A DNA stretch of 64,000 nucleotides, taken from positions 32,146 through 96,145 of the forward strand of contig JAGAYF010000040.1 of the NCBI GenBank assembly GCA_017940605.1, in the 5' to 3' direction. This stretch comes from Bacteroidaceae bacterium. Lineage in GTDB: Bacteria; Bacteroidota; Bacteroidia; Bacteroidales; Bacteroidaceae. Positions 28,223 through 36,657 of this stretch are shown here, one piece after another. A program made the translations under genes and the position numbers. The notes under the pieces are model-generated. The model ran no database searches. It saw nothing but the letters and a program-made list of their open reading frames with translations, and was not told the DNA's origin. The first letter of the stretch is position 1. The number at the start of each line of letters is the position of its first letter.

Positions 28223-29344
28223 TTATTTCATATACACTTCCGTATCTTCCCAACGGAAAGACCACTTATAGGTCTCACCTAGATAGTGACTAGTTTCGTA
28301 ATCATATATAACCTCACCTGATGTCTTTCTTTCCCTGAAATAATAAAGTATGGAATACTTATCATTACGGTCAAGGAATACCCTGACAGGATGATTCTGA
28401 GGACGGTATCTGACATAGGCGTATTTGATATATGTATAATACCTTTTCTCCCACAAATTACTTGGTATTGTCCTTTGTGGGGGATACTTATTAGGGTCTA
28501 TTTGGATATCAAAAGTTTCACTTCCCTCTCTTCTTTTGCCAAATATCGTAGAATTTCTTTTCAGCACTTCGTAGTTCCACTCCCTTTCAAAACGATAATG
28601 ACCACCAAGTGGCTTCAAGTCGACACTATAGTGATCACCATCCATTCTATAAGAGATATACTCATCAAGCATGAGTTTCCCATGCTCATCTCCTGCTTCA
28701 CCTTCATCAGCATCACCAAAATAACTGTTATATGCTTGACCATAAATCACGCTGTCGTACAGGAATTCGGTCGCGCGGTCGGAAGACCATTGCGGCGGAA
28801 ATGCCGAAAGGTCCAGCAGGGAGAGGTCATTGTAACGGCAGTCCAGTTCATACAGGCAGGACGGGACATCCAGCTTCTCCAGGCGGTTGTGGGCACAACG
28901 CAGCCGCCGCAGGTGGGGCGTACGCAACTCCAACTCGGACAGGCCCACGCTGTCGCACACAAGGCTCTCCAGCACGTCGCTCTCGACCGTCAGCCTGTCC
29001 ACGCGCGACACGCTGTCCAGCACCAACGATTGACGGTCGGTACGCAGCAGCAACTTCTGGGCATTGACCAGCACCGTGTCGTTCCTCACCAGCAGGACCG
29101 TGTCCAGCCGGACTTCCACTATCGTGTCGGTATGGTTCACCACGGTGACGACCGTATCGGTCTGCGTAACCACGACGGTGTCCGTCTGGCTGACGAACAC
29201 GGTGTCGGTACGGTCAATGTACACCGTGTCGACGCGGTGAACGAAAACGGAATCCACCACCGTCCTGTACTCAATCTCGGTGTCGGGCTCACAGCCGAAG
29301 AGGAAGCCCACACACAGCAGCAAAAGGGGAAGAATGCGTTTCAT
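28223..29344 (-). CDS. Mosaic LRR lipoprotein, paralog 1
   Basis: A 373-residue lipoprotein: signal MKRILPLLLLCVGFLFGC (lipidated Cys18). Residues about 39-96 are seven or eight 8-residue units with a D-T-V core (DTVYIDRT, DTVFVSQT, DTVVVTQT), probably an extended stalk. About 100-182 are short leucine-rich repeats (LRRLRCAHNRLEKLDVPS, YELDCRYNDLSLLDLS). The segment from 186 is unrelated to that of its paralog at 31740-32876, except for the last ~9 residues (FRWEDTEVYMK). The frame is open to 29377; I use the ATG at 29344 because it begins the signal peptide and matches the paralog. Last gene of the four-gene operon. Function unknown. Confidence 0.75.
   Translation of the reverse strand: MKRILPLLLLCVGFLFGCEPDTEIEYRTVVDSVFVHRVDTVYIDRTDTVFVSQTDTVVVTQTDTVVTVVNHTDTIVEVRLDTVLLVRNDTVLVNAQKLLLRTDRQSLVLDSVSRVDRLTVESDVLESLVCDSVGLSELELRTPHLRRLRCAHNRLEKLDVPSCLYELDCRYNDLSLLDLSAFPPQWSSDRATEFLYDSVIYGQAYNSYFGDADEGEAGDEHGKLMLDEYISYRMDGDHYSVDLKPLGGHYRFEREWNYEVLKRNSTIFGKRREGSETFDIQIDPNKYPPQRTIPSNLWEKRYYTYIKYAYVRYRPQNHPVRVFLDRNDKYSILYYFRERKTSGEVIYDYETSHYLGETYKWSFRWEDTEVYMK
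28791..29344 (-). repeat. 554-bp direct duplication, copy 1
   Basis: This segment and 32323-32876 have the same length with no gaps and about 16 differences by eye (about 97% identical). It covers the signal peptide, D-T-V repeats and leucine-rich part of both paralogs. Confidence 0.85.
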
Positions 29345-29380
29345 ATCGAAATTGATATCTCGCCATGCGCCTATCATCGT

Positions 29381-31720
29381 TCAGGCATCCTCCGTTTCCG
29401 CCTGGGACTCCTGGTCATCCAGCAGGACGGACGTGGCCTCGGTCCTATCACGCAGGTAGGAAAGCGTCACTCCGGCTTCCCTTATCGTTCGGATGTACTC
29501 ATCCAGGGGAAAATGGGCCTGTCCATTCACACCGATGGTAAAATCGCTCACTGCCATTGGGGTATCCATCTCCTTGGCAAAGATGTCCTTGTCCAACAAT
29601 GAATAGTCCACACTGCTGAACTGGAGGGTATCATTGTCCTTCGTCACATAGTGGGTGTTTCCCATATAGGAAATGGGAGTGCTTTCGGTTGTATCATTAT
29701 TTGACTGGTCCTGCGATTCGACCAACAGGTCTACCACCAAGTTGTTGTCAAAGCAGAACTGGCTGCCCTGGTACGTCTTCCAGTCGCACGAACTCAGCAG
29801 GTCGCTCTTGCCTGCCGAGTCATTCGCTCGGTCAACGTCGGCAATGCGGCTGCGCACGCTGCCCTGAATGAAGCTGTCGCGGTAGGTCTGGAAACAATGA
29901 CCCTCATCGTGGCCCAGCACGATGATGTTGTTGCAGGCATCGAACTGCTTGAAGTTCGGTGCAACGCCACTCTGCGTGCTAGCCAGGAACGCTGCGTAGT
30001 CGGGATAGGCAACAAGGTTGTTCTTGAACAGGTTCTGTTCGCCCCCATTGTTGTGGTAACCACCCGTACAGTTGTGGATAACGTTGTATGTGTACTTCAT
30101 GTGGGATGACTCATTGTCCGCATACAATCCGGCTACGTTCTGCCTACCTGACGTGCGGATGTCATATATCAGATTGTGGTGGATATTGGCTTTTTCCTGC
30201 AGTTTGAAACAATAGATACCTGCCCCGTCATCCAAGAGCCCCTGCATGCAGTGGAACACCTTGTTATAGGAAACAGTCTTCGTGCCAGCACCTATATCTT
30301 CCCCCCAAAGGGTAATGCCCGTGTAATACCCGTTACAGATGGTGTTGTGTGTTACCAAAACACTGTTGTAGTGCCCCATCGTGACTGCACCCGCCCCAGG
30401 CAGGTAGCGGCCGTAGCCGTCAATGAGGTTGCCCTCGATATGGATGGCACTGTGCTGGATTTCCACGTTGAATGCGCCGCCGAACGTGTCATGGACATAG
30501 TTATTGACAAGATGAACTTCACAACTATCACGTAACTTACCGCTATCCTCCTTTGCCCGCACACAGAACCCGTACAAGTTGTAGAATTCACAGTTGGTGA
30601 CCGTTAGGCTGTCAAACTTCTTGGCATCGATAGCCCCTTCGGCTTCTGCTCGGTTAGCCTGCGCGTTGCTGTATTTGGTGATGTCCTTTTGGCTGCCCAC
30701 GCAGTTTCCCATGATGGCCAGGTTCTTAAAGCTGACGTTCTTGCAATTGACTATCTTGAACAGAATGTCCACCTTGCCCATTCTGACCTTGTTGCCCGAG
30801 AAGTTGTTCAAGTGGGCGACAGCATCCCCGACAGCCTGCGGTACAATCCGGAACTCGGGCAGTCTGTCGTGCGAAGGCGCGTCTACGTTGACAATCTTTA
30901 CAAAGGTATCGAAACAATGGTTCAACCACCGTCCTTTCGGATCTACGCTATCGCTCATCGTACACTTGAAGCATTTTCCGCCACCATCCAATGACACAAT
31001 CCCGTCCACCCGGAACTTGTAGCACAGCCAGCACATGTGCAGGTACAGGTAGGAGCCCACCTCAATCTTGTCAATGTCGTCATCACTATACGGAATAGAG
31101 GAAGACAATGTATTTTTCTCCCTGAAGTAGAGATCACACTTATTAGAATAGTTGTAGTAGGTTGTGCTCGTAATCTCAATGGCTATCCACCTTGTCCCCA
31201 CAGGAGCAGCATCTATCTCACTGTTAAAGGTTTTTGATGGTCCTATTTCAGTATTGTATGTACTGTCATCAGGACCGATGTACCGGCATACCGTCTTGAG
31301 CTCCGGATTCATCTTGAAACAATGCTCCTGCACATAGAAAGGTTGGTACTGACTGTCGTACATGACGAAGTTAGAGAGTACCTTACCGTCCTGCCCCAAG
31401 TCTGAGGACTGCACCATATGGGTGGCCGTGTCAACGTCATACTCGGACAGTCCGTCAATGATGGTGTCGCAGATGCCATCGGCATTCTCATGGCCCTCAA
31501 GGGACAGGTCACACTTCAGGTCATATAACAGCATCGTCTCACCCAGGGTAAAATGTCCGGCAGGAAATTTTACTTGAATGGGTGTTCCTTCTACCTTAGC
31601 AATTCTATCCTTCAATTTACCCAGTAGGATTTTCTCACCCGAGACCACCACATTTTCATCAAAATTCACTTCCTCTGCATGGGCCACAATGTTTATCACA
31701 ATGCGATTCGTATCACTCAT
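29381..31720 (-). CDS. Large right-handed beta-helix protein
   Basis: A 779-residue protein. The middle (about 330-660) has the pattern of right-handed parallel beta-helix proteins: repeated short strands with Asn ladders such as SLTVTNCEFYNLYGFCVR, HLVNNYVHDTFGGAFNV, IHIEGNLIDGYGRYLPGAG, KANIHHNLIYDIRTSG and KYTYNVIHNCTGGYHNNGG. This fold occurs in pectate lyases and polysaccharide-processing or adhesive proteins. No signal peptide is seen at MSDTNRIVINIVAHAEEV, although its operon partners are lipoproteins. It starts 19 bases after the paralog upstream and ends 36 bases before the next gene's ATG. No catalytic motif recognised; function unknown. Confidence 0.75.
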   Translation of the reverse strand: MSDTNRIVINIVAHAEEVNFDENVVVSGEKILLGKLKDRIAKVEGTPIQVKFPAGHFTLGETMLLYDLKCDLSLEGHENADGICDTIIDGLSEYDVDTATHMVQSSDLGQDGKVLSNFVMYDSQYQPFYVQEHCFKMNPELKTVCRYIGPDDSTYNTEIGPSKTFNSEIDAAPVGTRWIAIEITSTTYYNYSNKCDLYFREKNTLSSSIPYSDDDIDKIEVGSYLYLHMCWLCYKFRVDGIVSLDGGGKCFKCTMSDSVDPKGRWLNHCFDTFVKIVNVDAPSHDRLPEFRIVPQAVGDAVAHLNNFSGNKVRMGKVDILFKIVNCKNVSFKNLAIMGNCVGSQKDITKYSNAQANRAEAEGAIDAKKFDSLTVTNCEFYNLYGFCVRAKEDSGKLRDSCEVHLVNNYVHDTFGGAFNVEIQHSAIHIEGNLIDGYGRYLPGAGAVTMGHYNSVLVTHNTICNGYYTGITLWGEDIGAGTKTVSYNKVFHCMQGLLDDGAGIYCFKLQEKANIHHNLIYDIRTSGRQNVAGLYADNESSHMKYTYNVIHNCTGGYHNNGGEQNLFKNNLVAYPDYAAFLASTQSGVAPNFKQFDACNNIIVLGHDEGHCFQTYRDSFIQGSVRSRIADVDRANDSAGKSDLLSSCDWKTYQGSQFCFDNNLVVDLLVESQDQSNNDTTESTPISYMGNTHYVTKDNDTLQFSSVDYSLLDKDIFAKEMDTPMAVSDFTIGVNGQAHFPLDEYIRTIREAGVTLSYLRDRTEATSVLLDDQESQAETEDA

Positions 31721-31739
31721 ATCTAATTATTTTTTACGT

Positions 31740-32876
31740 TTATTTCATATACACGTCTGTATCTTCCCAACGGAAGTTCCAAATATACCTGTAATTTTCA
31801 TCATCAGAATTTGAATCAGCATCTGGACGCATCTCACTATGCACTTCCTTGTATCTAAAATAATAAAACACCGAAAACTTGTCGTGCTGCGACAGATACA
31901 ATTTCAAATTCACCCGCTGCGGCCTGCACCGCATATAAGGAAAGTACAATATGGTTTCAAAGTCAAATTTATAAGTACCTGAAGGTATTATTTTAATTGT
32001 ATGATTGTTATTATATATATAATTAAAATAGCTATCTGGATCATCGTAGCGATATCCCGGAACAAGTTCTCTTTGGAGGCGATCTTCACTCAAACGATAT
32101 AGCAATGTGCTTTCATTGTGAATGACTGCCTCATAATTCCACTGCGGCTCAAAGCGTCTAAAACTTGAACCAGACCAAATTGGTAGGCGAAAATAAGCAT
32201 CAAACACAGTATTTTCCATATAATACCGAAAATACTCAGCCGTTAAATGATCGAATATACTATAATCTTCATGATAACACACAGAATCTATTTGCCACAT
32301 TTCATCATTCTTATCTGCTAACTGCGGCGGAAATGCCGAAAGGTCCAGCAGGGAGAGGTCATTGTAACGGCAGTCCAGCTCATACAGGCAGGATGGGATG
32401 TCCAGCTTCTCCAGGCGGTTGTGGGCACAACGCAGCCGCCGCAAGCGGGGCGTGCGCAACTCCAACTCGGACAGGCCCACGCTGTCGCACACAAGGCTCT
32501 CCAGCACGTCGCTCTCGACCGTCAGCCTGTCCACACGCGACACGCTGTCCAGCACCAACGATTGACGGTCGGTACGCAGCAACAGCTTCTGGGCATTGAC
32601 CAGCACCGTGTCGTTCCTCACTAGCAGGACCGTGTCCAGCCGGACTTCCACAATCGTGTCGGTATGGTTCACCACGGTGACGACCGTATCGGTCTGCGTA
32701 ACCACGACGGTGTCCGTCTGGCTGACGAACACGGTGTCGGTACGGTCAATGTACACCGTGTCGACACGATGCACGAAGACGGAATCCACCACCGTCCTGT
32801 ACTCAATCTCGGTGTCGGGCTCACAGCCGAAGAGGAAGCCCACACACAGCAGCAAAAGGGGAAGAATGCGTTTCAT
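31740..32876 (-). CDS. Mosaic LRR lipoprotein, paralog 2
   Basis: A 378-residue lipoprotein with the same first ~185 residues as the gene at 28223-29344 (signal ending at Cys18, D-T-V repeats, leucine-rich repeats). The variable domain (about 186-366) differs: it is rich in Tyr/Asp/Phe and AT-rich at DNA level. The last residues (FRWEDTDVYMK) are again shared. The split between a conserved front and a divergent middle coincides with the sharp DNA boundary at 32323. It lies 11 bases after the leucine-rich gene and 19 bases before the beta-helix gene. Function unknown; surface-exposed adhesion or recognition is only an inference. Confidence 0.75.
   Translation of the reverse strand: MKRILPLLLLCVGFLFGCEPDTEIEYRTVVDSVFVHRVDTVYIDRTDTVFVSQTDTVVVTQTDTVVTVVNHTDTIVEVRLDTVLLVRNDTVLVNAQKLLLRTDRQSLVLDSVSRVDRLTVESDVLESLVCDSVGLSELELRTPRLRRLRCAHNRLEKLDIPSCLYELDCRYNDLSLLDLSAFPPQLADKNDEMWQIDSVCYHEDYSIFDHLTAEYFRYYMENTVFDAYFRLPIWSGSSFRRFEPQWNYEAVIHNESTLLYRLSEDRLQRELVPGYRYDDPDSYFNYIYNNNHTIKIIPSGTYKFDFETILYFPYMRCRPQRVNLKLYLSQHDKFSVFYYFRYKEVHSEMRPDADSNSDDENYRYIWNFRWEDTDVYMK
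32323..32876 (-). repeat. 554-bp direct duplication, copy 2
   Basis: Partner of 28791-29344; see that entry for length and identity. The two copies lie in the same orientation, so homologous recombination between them would delete the beta-helix gene. Confidence 0.85.
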
Positions 32877-32887
32877 ATCTGCACTAT

Positions 32888-33835
32888 TTAATTATTAATC
32901 GGGTAGATGCCCCGACCCTCGATGGATATTTGGGTCGATGAAACTTTTGTCACGGCATGATTGCCAATGAGGAAGGTGCTCACGTTCCTGGCGGTATCCA
33001 GGATGTCAATGATTTTACCAACATGTTCGGAGTCAAGGAAACAGGGATTCCGCGTAAAGTCGGGCATGTAGATGCCATGCACGATCATGGCGCGGTTCTT
33101 GTGAAAGTAGTCCAGGGCTGCGGCAAAGTATTCGGGCGAAGCACCGATGACCGTCAGGTTCTTCACGGAGAACATCGCCGTCAAGTCATTCTCCACCTGT
33201 GCCCACGACCTGGCATCCTCCGTGTAGATGGCGCTGGCCTTCTTCAGTTTCACAAAATTGGCCGGCAACTTTCTCATTCCGGCGTTGCAGACAGTCAGGC
33301 GGCCCATGGTGTCGTCCGTCAGGATGATTTGGTCAATGTCGACATTCTCTCCCGGGCCCAGCCACAATTCCTTCAACCGCGTAAAGCCACGCAAGTCAAT
33401 CAGCGCATGGGGCTTCAGGTTGAACAACCCGTAGCGCAGGCCCAGCACCTCCACGCCGGAGAGATGATGCAGGTCGCGGACATCGACCTGCAGGCCGAAA
33501 TAGTTCAAGCCGCCCGTCGTCGTGTTGAACTCAACGAGATTCTTCACGTCGTCCTGTACTCTGATGGTCATTACAAAGGACTTGGCACCGTTACTCTGGG
33601 AAAAATCAAAATAGATGTACCGGCTGCCCACACTACTGGCCAAGCCAGTCATGGACTTAGTATACGAAACACTCTTCTGCCGTGCCGCGTCCATGCTTTC
33701 AAAGCTGTAGCTGGCCATGACAAATTCAGAAAACTGCACGGCATGCTTGGCGGTCGTGGTCAACTTGACCCACCCATAATCATAGTCAGGATGCTTCCTG
33801 CACGATACCTCAATGGATTTTAATGCTGCTGCCAT
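32888..33835 (-). CDS. Leucine-rich protein heading the mosaic operon
   Basis: A 315-residue protein. I start at ATG 33835 (MAAALKSIEVSC) because the promoter box at 33862-33869 lies inside the longer open frame to 33904. Residues about 120-200 show leucine-rich-like text (VDVRDLHHLSGVEVLGLRYG, IDLRGFTRLKELWLGPGEN), related in style to the lipoproteins downstream. With this start there is no signal peptide; the longer frame would add a hydrophobic stretch, so export is uncertain. First gene of the four-gene operon. No known family recognised. Confidence 0.65.
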   Translation of the reverse strand: MAAALKSIEVSCRKHPDYDYGWVKLTTTAKHAVQFSEFVMASYSFESMDAARQKSVSYTKSMTGLASSVGSRYIYFDFSQSNGAKSFVMTIRVQDDVKNLVEFNTTTGGLNYFGLQVDVRDLHHLSGVEVLGLRYGLFNLKPHALIDLRGFTRLKELWLGPGENVDIDQIILTDDTMGRLTVCNAGMRKLPANFVKLKKASAIYTEDARSWAQVENDLTAMFSVKNLTVIGASPEYFAAALDYFHKNRAMIVHGIYMPDFTRNPCFLDSEHVGKIIDILDTARNVSTFLIGNHAVTKVSSTQISIEGRGIYPINN

Positions 33836-33861
33836 ATCGATTATAGATAAAATTTGCATTG

Positions 33862-33869
33862 CAAATATA
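33862..33869 (-). promoter_or_regulatory. Promoter -7 box, mosaic lipoprotein operon
   Basis: Minus strand TATATTTG, 26 bases upstream of the ATG at 33835; a CCCCG-TT-CGGGG inverted repeat lies 19 bases further upstream (33889-33900). Confidence 0.5.
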
Positions 33870-33925
33870 AGGAAAAAAGTAATATCCACCCCGTTCGGGG
33901 ACAAAAACTTAGGGACAGGGTGATT

Positions 33926-34003
33926 TCTTACGCCTTGACGGCATGACTTTTACGCCTGGGCACATTTTTCCCAGGCCGCATTGGCACGGCTTTTACGCCT
34001 TTC
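33926..34003 (-). repeat. Phased 22-bp intergenic element, copy D
   Basis: Minus-strand boxes AAGGCGTAAAAG, GCGGCCTGGGAA, CAGGCGTAAAAG and AAGGCGTAAG, steps 22, 21, 22. It is 180 bases past the rprY stop. The gap 33836-34182 also contains the -7 box at 33862 and the hairpin at 34092-34122, nothing else. Confidence 0.8.
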
Positions 34004-34091
34004 AGTTTTTTCCCTTGCACGATGGGGAGGTTTCACAACATTCCTGCATGGAGAAGCCAAGTACCATCTTCCACCTGGCTGGAAACAAGAA

Positions 34092-34122
34092 GCGGGTGTG
34101 TCAGTTCAGTTGACACACCCGC
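34092..34122 (-). terminator. Hairpin terminator of rprXY
   Basis: Perfect 12-bp stem with a 7-base loop, 60 bases past the rprY stop; in minus-strand RNA it is followed by a T-rich TTCTTGTTT. Confidence 0.7.
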
Positions 34123-34182
34123 CAGGGTACTAAAAAACTATGTATGAAAAAATTTCGGGTTCAGGTCCGCGGCCTCGTCGGC

Positions 34183-34887
34183 CTATCGGGCATCCTTCTC
34201 GGGAATGACCAGCTTGTATCCCTCGCCGTGGACATTGAGGATTTCCACCTCCTTGTCGCCCTTGAGATACTTGCGCAGCTTGGTGATGTAGACGTCCATA
34301 CTGCGGGCATAGACGCGATTGTCGTCCTCCCAAATCTTGTTGAGGGCCAGTTCGCGCAGCAACACATCGTTGGCGTGCTGGTACAGCATGTTGAGCAGCT
34401 CATTCTCCTTGGTGGTCAGCTTGCGGTGGTCGTCGTTCAGGCTCAGGGTCTGGCGCTGGCGGTCAAACACGTATTTTCCCAAATGCACCACGGCGTCTTC
34501 CTGCTTCTTCTTGCCGTTCACACGGTTCAGGATGGCATCGATGCGGTAGGTCAGCTCCTCCATCGAGAACGGCTTGGTGATGTAGTCGTCGGCCCCCAGC
34601 TTGAATCCGTCAATGACATCCTCCTTGAGCGCCTTGGCCGTGAGGAATATGACGGGCATTTCGGGGTTGACCGTCTTGATGTCGCGGCACAGGCTGAAAC
34701 CGTCCTTTTTGGGCATCATGACGTCGAGAATGCAGATGTCGTACTTGTTCTTCAGAAAGTCCTTGTATCCTTCCTCACCGTCCTTGCACAGGTGGGTCTC
34801 ATAGTTCTTGGCCTCGAGGTACTCGCTCAGCAGCATACCCAGGTTCTCCTCGTCTTCGCAAAGCAAAATTTTCTTCTTGTCTTCCAT
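34183..34887 (-). CDS. rprY: Response regulator RprY
   Basis: A 234-residue OmpR/PhoB-type response regulator. The receiver domain (about 6-120) has ED (11-12), the phosphorylated Asp55 (CILDVMMPKKDG), LTAKA and KPFSMEEL with the conserved Lys. The C-terminal winged helix (about 135-230) includes LTTKENELLNMLYQHANDVL and VYITKLRKYL. The sequence and pairing match RprY of Bacteroides fragilis. I use ATG 34887 (MEDKKKILLC), which lies just after the rprX stop. It is downstream of rprX in one operon, with a terminator after it. Confidence 0.9.
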   Translation of the reverse strand: MEDKKKILLCEDEENLGMLLSEYLEAKNYETHLCKDGEEGYKDFLKNKYDICILDVMMPKKDGFSLCRDIKTVNPEMPVIFLTAKALKEDVIDGFKLGADDYITKPFSMEELTYRIDAILNRVNGKKKQEDAVVHLGKYVFDRQRQTLSLNDDHRKLTTKENELLNMLYQHANDVLLRELALNKIWEDDNRVYARSMDVYITKLRKYLKGDKEVEILNVHGEGYKLVIPEKDAR

Positions 34888-34894
34888 AATCACT

Positions 34895-36445
34895 TTATTC
34901 TTTAATGGTTGGTAAATTAATGATGAACTTCGTCCCCTTGCCCACCTCGCTTTCGGCATGTATCTTGCCGTTGTGCAGGTCAATGACGTTCTTGACATAG
35001 GCCAAGCCCAGGCCGAAGCCCTTCACGTTGTGCACATTGCCCGTGTGGACGCGGTAGAATTTTTCAAATATCTTCTTCAGGTTCTCGTGCTTGATGCCTA
35101 TGCCGTTGTCCTCAATGGAGATGCAAATGCCATTGCTGTTGTTCCAGGTCCTGACGTGCAGGCGGAAATCGACATCGGGACGGCGGTACTTGATGGCGTT
35201 GTCCATGATGTTGAACAGGACATTGGTGAGGTGCATCTCGTCGGCCATGACTTCATCCTCGACCGCCTGGAAGTCCGTGGTGAGCGAGCCGCCCGCATTC
35301 TTGACCTTCAGGCTGAATGTGTCGGAAACCTCCCTGACCAGCTTGTTGACCATCACTTCTTTCTCATTGAAACGAATCTTGCGCCCCTCGAAGACCGATG
35401 TCTGCAGGACCACGTCGATGAGCATCCTGAGCCGCTTGGTCTCGTCGGCAATGATGGAGGAGAGGTGGCGCGTCGTCTTCTCCGACTTGGGCATGTTGGG
35501 GTCGAGCAACATCTGCACGGCCAGGGATATGCTGGAAACAGGGGTCTTCAGCTCGTGGGTCATGTTGTTTACAAAGTCGTTCTTCATTTCGCTCAGCTTC
35601 TTCTGGCGGAAGGATATGAAGATGGCAAAGATAAACGTGATGAGCAGTATCATTGTAAAGATGATGCTGGGCACAAGGAACTTGACGGCGCTGTACAGGT
35701 AGGAACCCATGTCTGGAAAATGGACCGCCAGAATGCCTGTGTTGGCCGGCAGGTTGTTGGGCATGAGCACCTGCTTGAAGCAGTACTTCTCGCCGCGCGC
35801 GCTGTAGTCGGGGCAGCGGTAGATCTCCTTGCCCGTGCGCGTCGTCACAGTGAAATGGTACTCCAGGTCAATGCCGTTGTTGCGCAACTCATTGCGCAGC
35901 GTCTGGTCAAGCAACTTGAAGTTGACACTCTCGGCCAAGGGCTTGTTGCTGGCCGAATAGAGGATGGCCAATGCCGCACGGTCGAGCAAGTCGCGCTGGT
36001 GGGTGACCTGGCGCGAGATGAGGTTCTTCATTTCATCGGAAAGCGATGAATAGGAAGACAACATGTACTTGTGCTGGACAAAGCCTTTGGGCAAGGTGAC
36101 AGGATGGGGCATGGGCCTGAGCAGGACATTCTTTCCCGTATGCACCCCTGAAGGGTGCATTTCCAGCGGGAAAGCTCCGGTAAAGCCCGAATGGACAGCC
36201 TGTGTGCTGTCTTCCTTGCTGAAAGCTTCGGGATATTCTTCCTTCATGAACTGCTGAAGCCCGTCGACCGTCTGTTCCATCTCCAAATTGCGGGCCACAA
36301 CACTCAGGCTGCGGCTCACACTTTCGGCAAACTGCTCCTTGCGCATCCTGAGCATGCTGTGGAAATAGGTAACCTGCAAATAGAGCAAGGCAGCAAAGCT
36401 CAGTCCCATTACAATGGAGATGATAATAATCGTTCTCTTCTTCAT
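34895..36445 (-). CDS. rprX: Sensor histidine kinase RprX
   Basis: A 516-residue membrane sensor kinase. Two membrane spans (about 5-25 and 255-278) enclose a periplasmic sensor of ~230 residues. The dimerisation domain contains FVNNMTHELKTPVSSISLAV with the phospho-acceptor His297, and the ATPase domain has NIMDNAIKYRRPD, SIEDNGIGIKHENL and KGFGLGLAYVKNVI. It phosphorylates RprY, whose gene begins 7 bases after its stop. The start at 36445 lies only 7 bases from a strong -7 box, so the mRNA would be nearly leaderless. Confidence 0.92.
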   Translation of the reverse strand: MKKRTIIIISIVMGLSFAALLYLQVTYFHSMLRMRKEQFAESVSRSLSVVARNLEMEQTVDGLQQFMKEEYPEAFSKEDSTQAVHSGFTGAFPLEMHPSGVHTGKNVLLRPMPHPVTLPKGFVQHKYMLSSYSSLSDEMKNLISRQVTHQRDLLDRAALAILYSASNKPLAESVNFKLLDQTLRNELRNNGIDLEYHFTVTTRTGKEIYRCPDYSARGEKYCFKQVLMPNNLPANTGILAVHFPDMGSYLYSAVKFLVPSIIFTMILLITFIFAIFISFRQKKLSEMKNDFVNNMTHELKTPVSSISLAVQMLLDPNMPKSEKTTRHLSSIIADETKRLRMLIDVVLQTSVFEGRKIRFNEKEVMVNKLVREVSDTFSLKVKNAGGSLTTDFQAVEDEVMADEMHLTNVLFNIMDNAIKYRRPDVDFRLHVRTWNNSNGICISIEDNGIGIKHENLKKIFEKFYRVHTGNVHNVKGFGLGLAYVKNVIDLHNGKIHAESEVGKGTKFIINLPTIKE

Positions 36446-36452
36446 GACAGTG

Positions 36453-36484
36453 CAAAGGTAGGCGGTGCTGACAATAGGAGCAAA
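36453..36484 (-). promoter_or_regulatory. Promoter, rprX (TTTG-N20-TACCTTTG)
   Basis: Minus strand TTTG at 36484-36481, a 20-base spacer and TACCTTTG at 36460-36453. It is an exact consensus promoter ending 7 bases before the rprX ATG. Confidence 0.75.
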
Positions 36485-36575
36485 TAAATTCCTTTTTCTT
36501 TTCTTAAATGTAAAACTATTTAACAAATAAATTATATTTAAGGGACAATTTACTCCTTAAATAGGAAACAAAAAT

Positions 36576-36616
36576 AAATTTGCGAGACGATTTAGTTAAA
36601 ATCATCCCGCAAATTT
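36576..36616 (-). terminator. Terminator of TlpA-like gene
   Basis: Arms 36576-36593 and 36599-36616; two positions pair only as G-U in minus-strand RNA, which marks the minus strand as the functional one. A T-rich run follows. It lies 41 bases past the stop at 36658. Confidence 0.7.
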
Positions 36617-36657
36617 AACAACTGAATGAACATGGATGAGCCAAAGGGTTTTCTGCC

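Noticed and set aside
33836-33904. N-terminal extension of the leucine-rich protein to 33904
   Set aside because: The -7 box at 33862-33869 lies inside it, so the transcript would begin too late to encode it.
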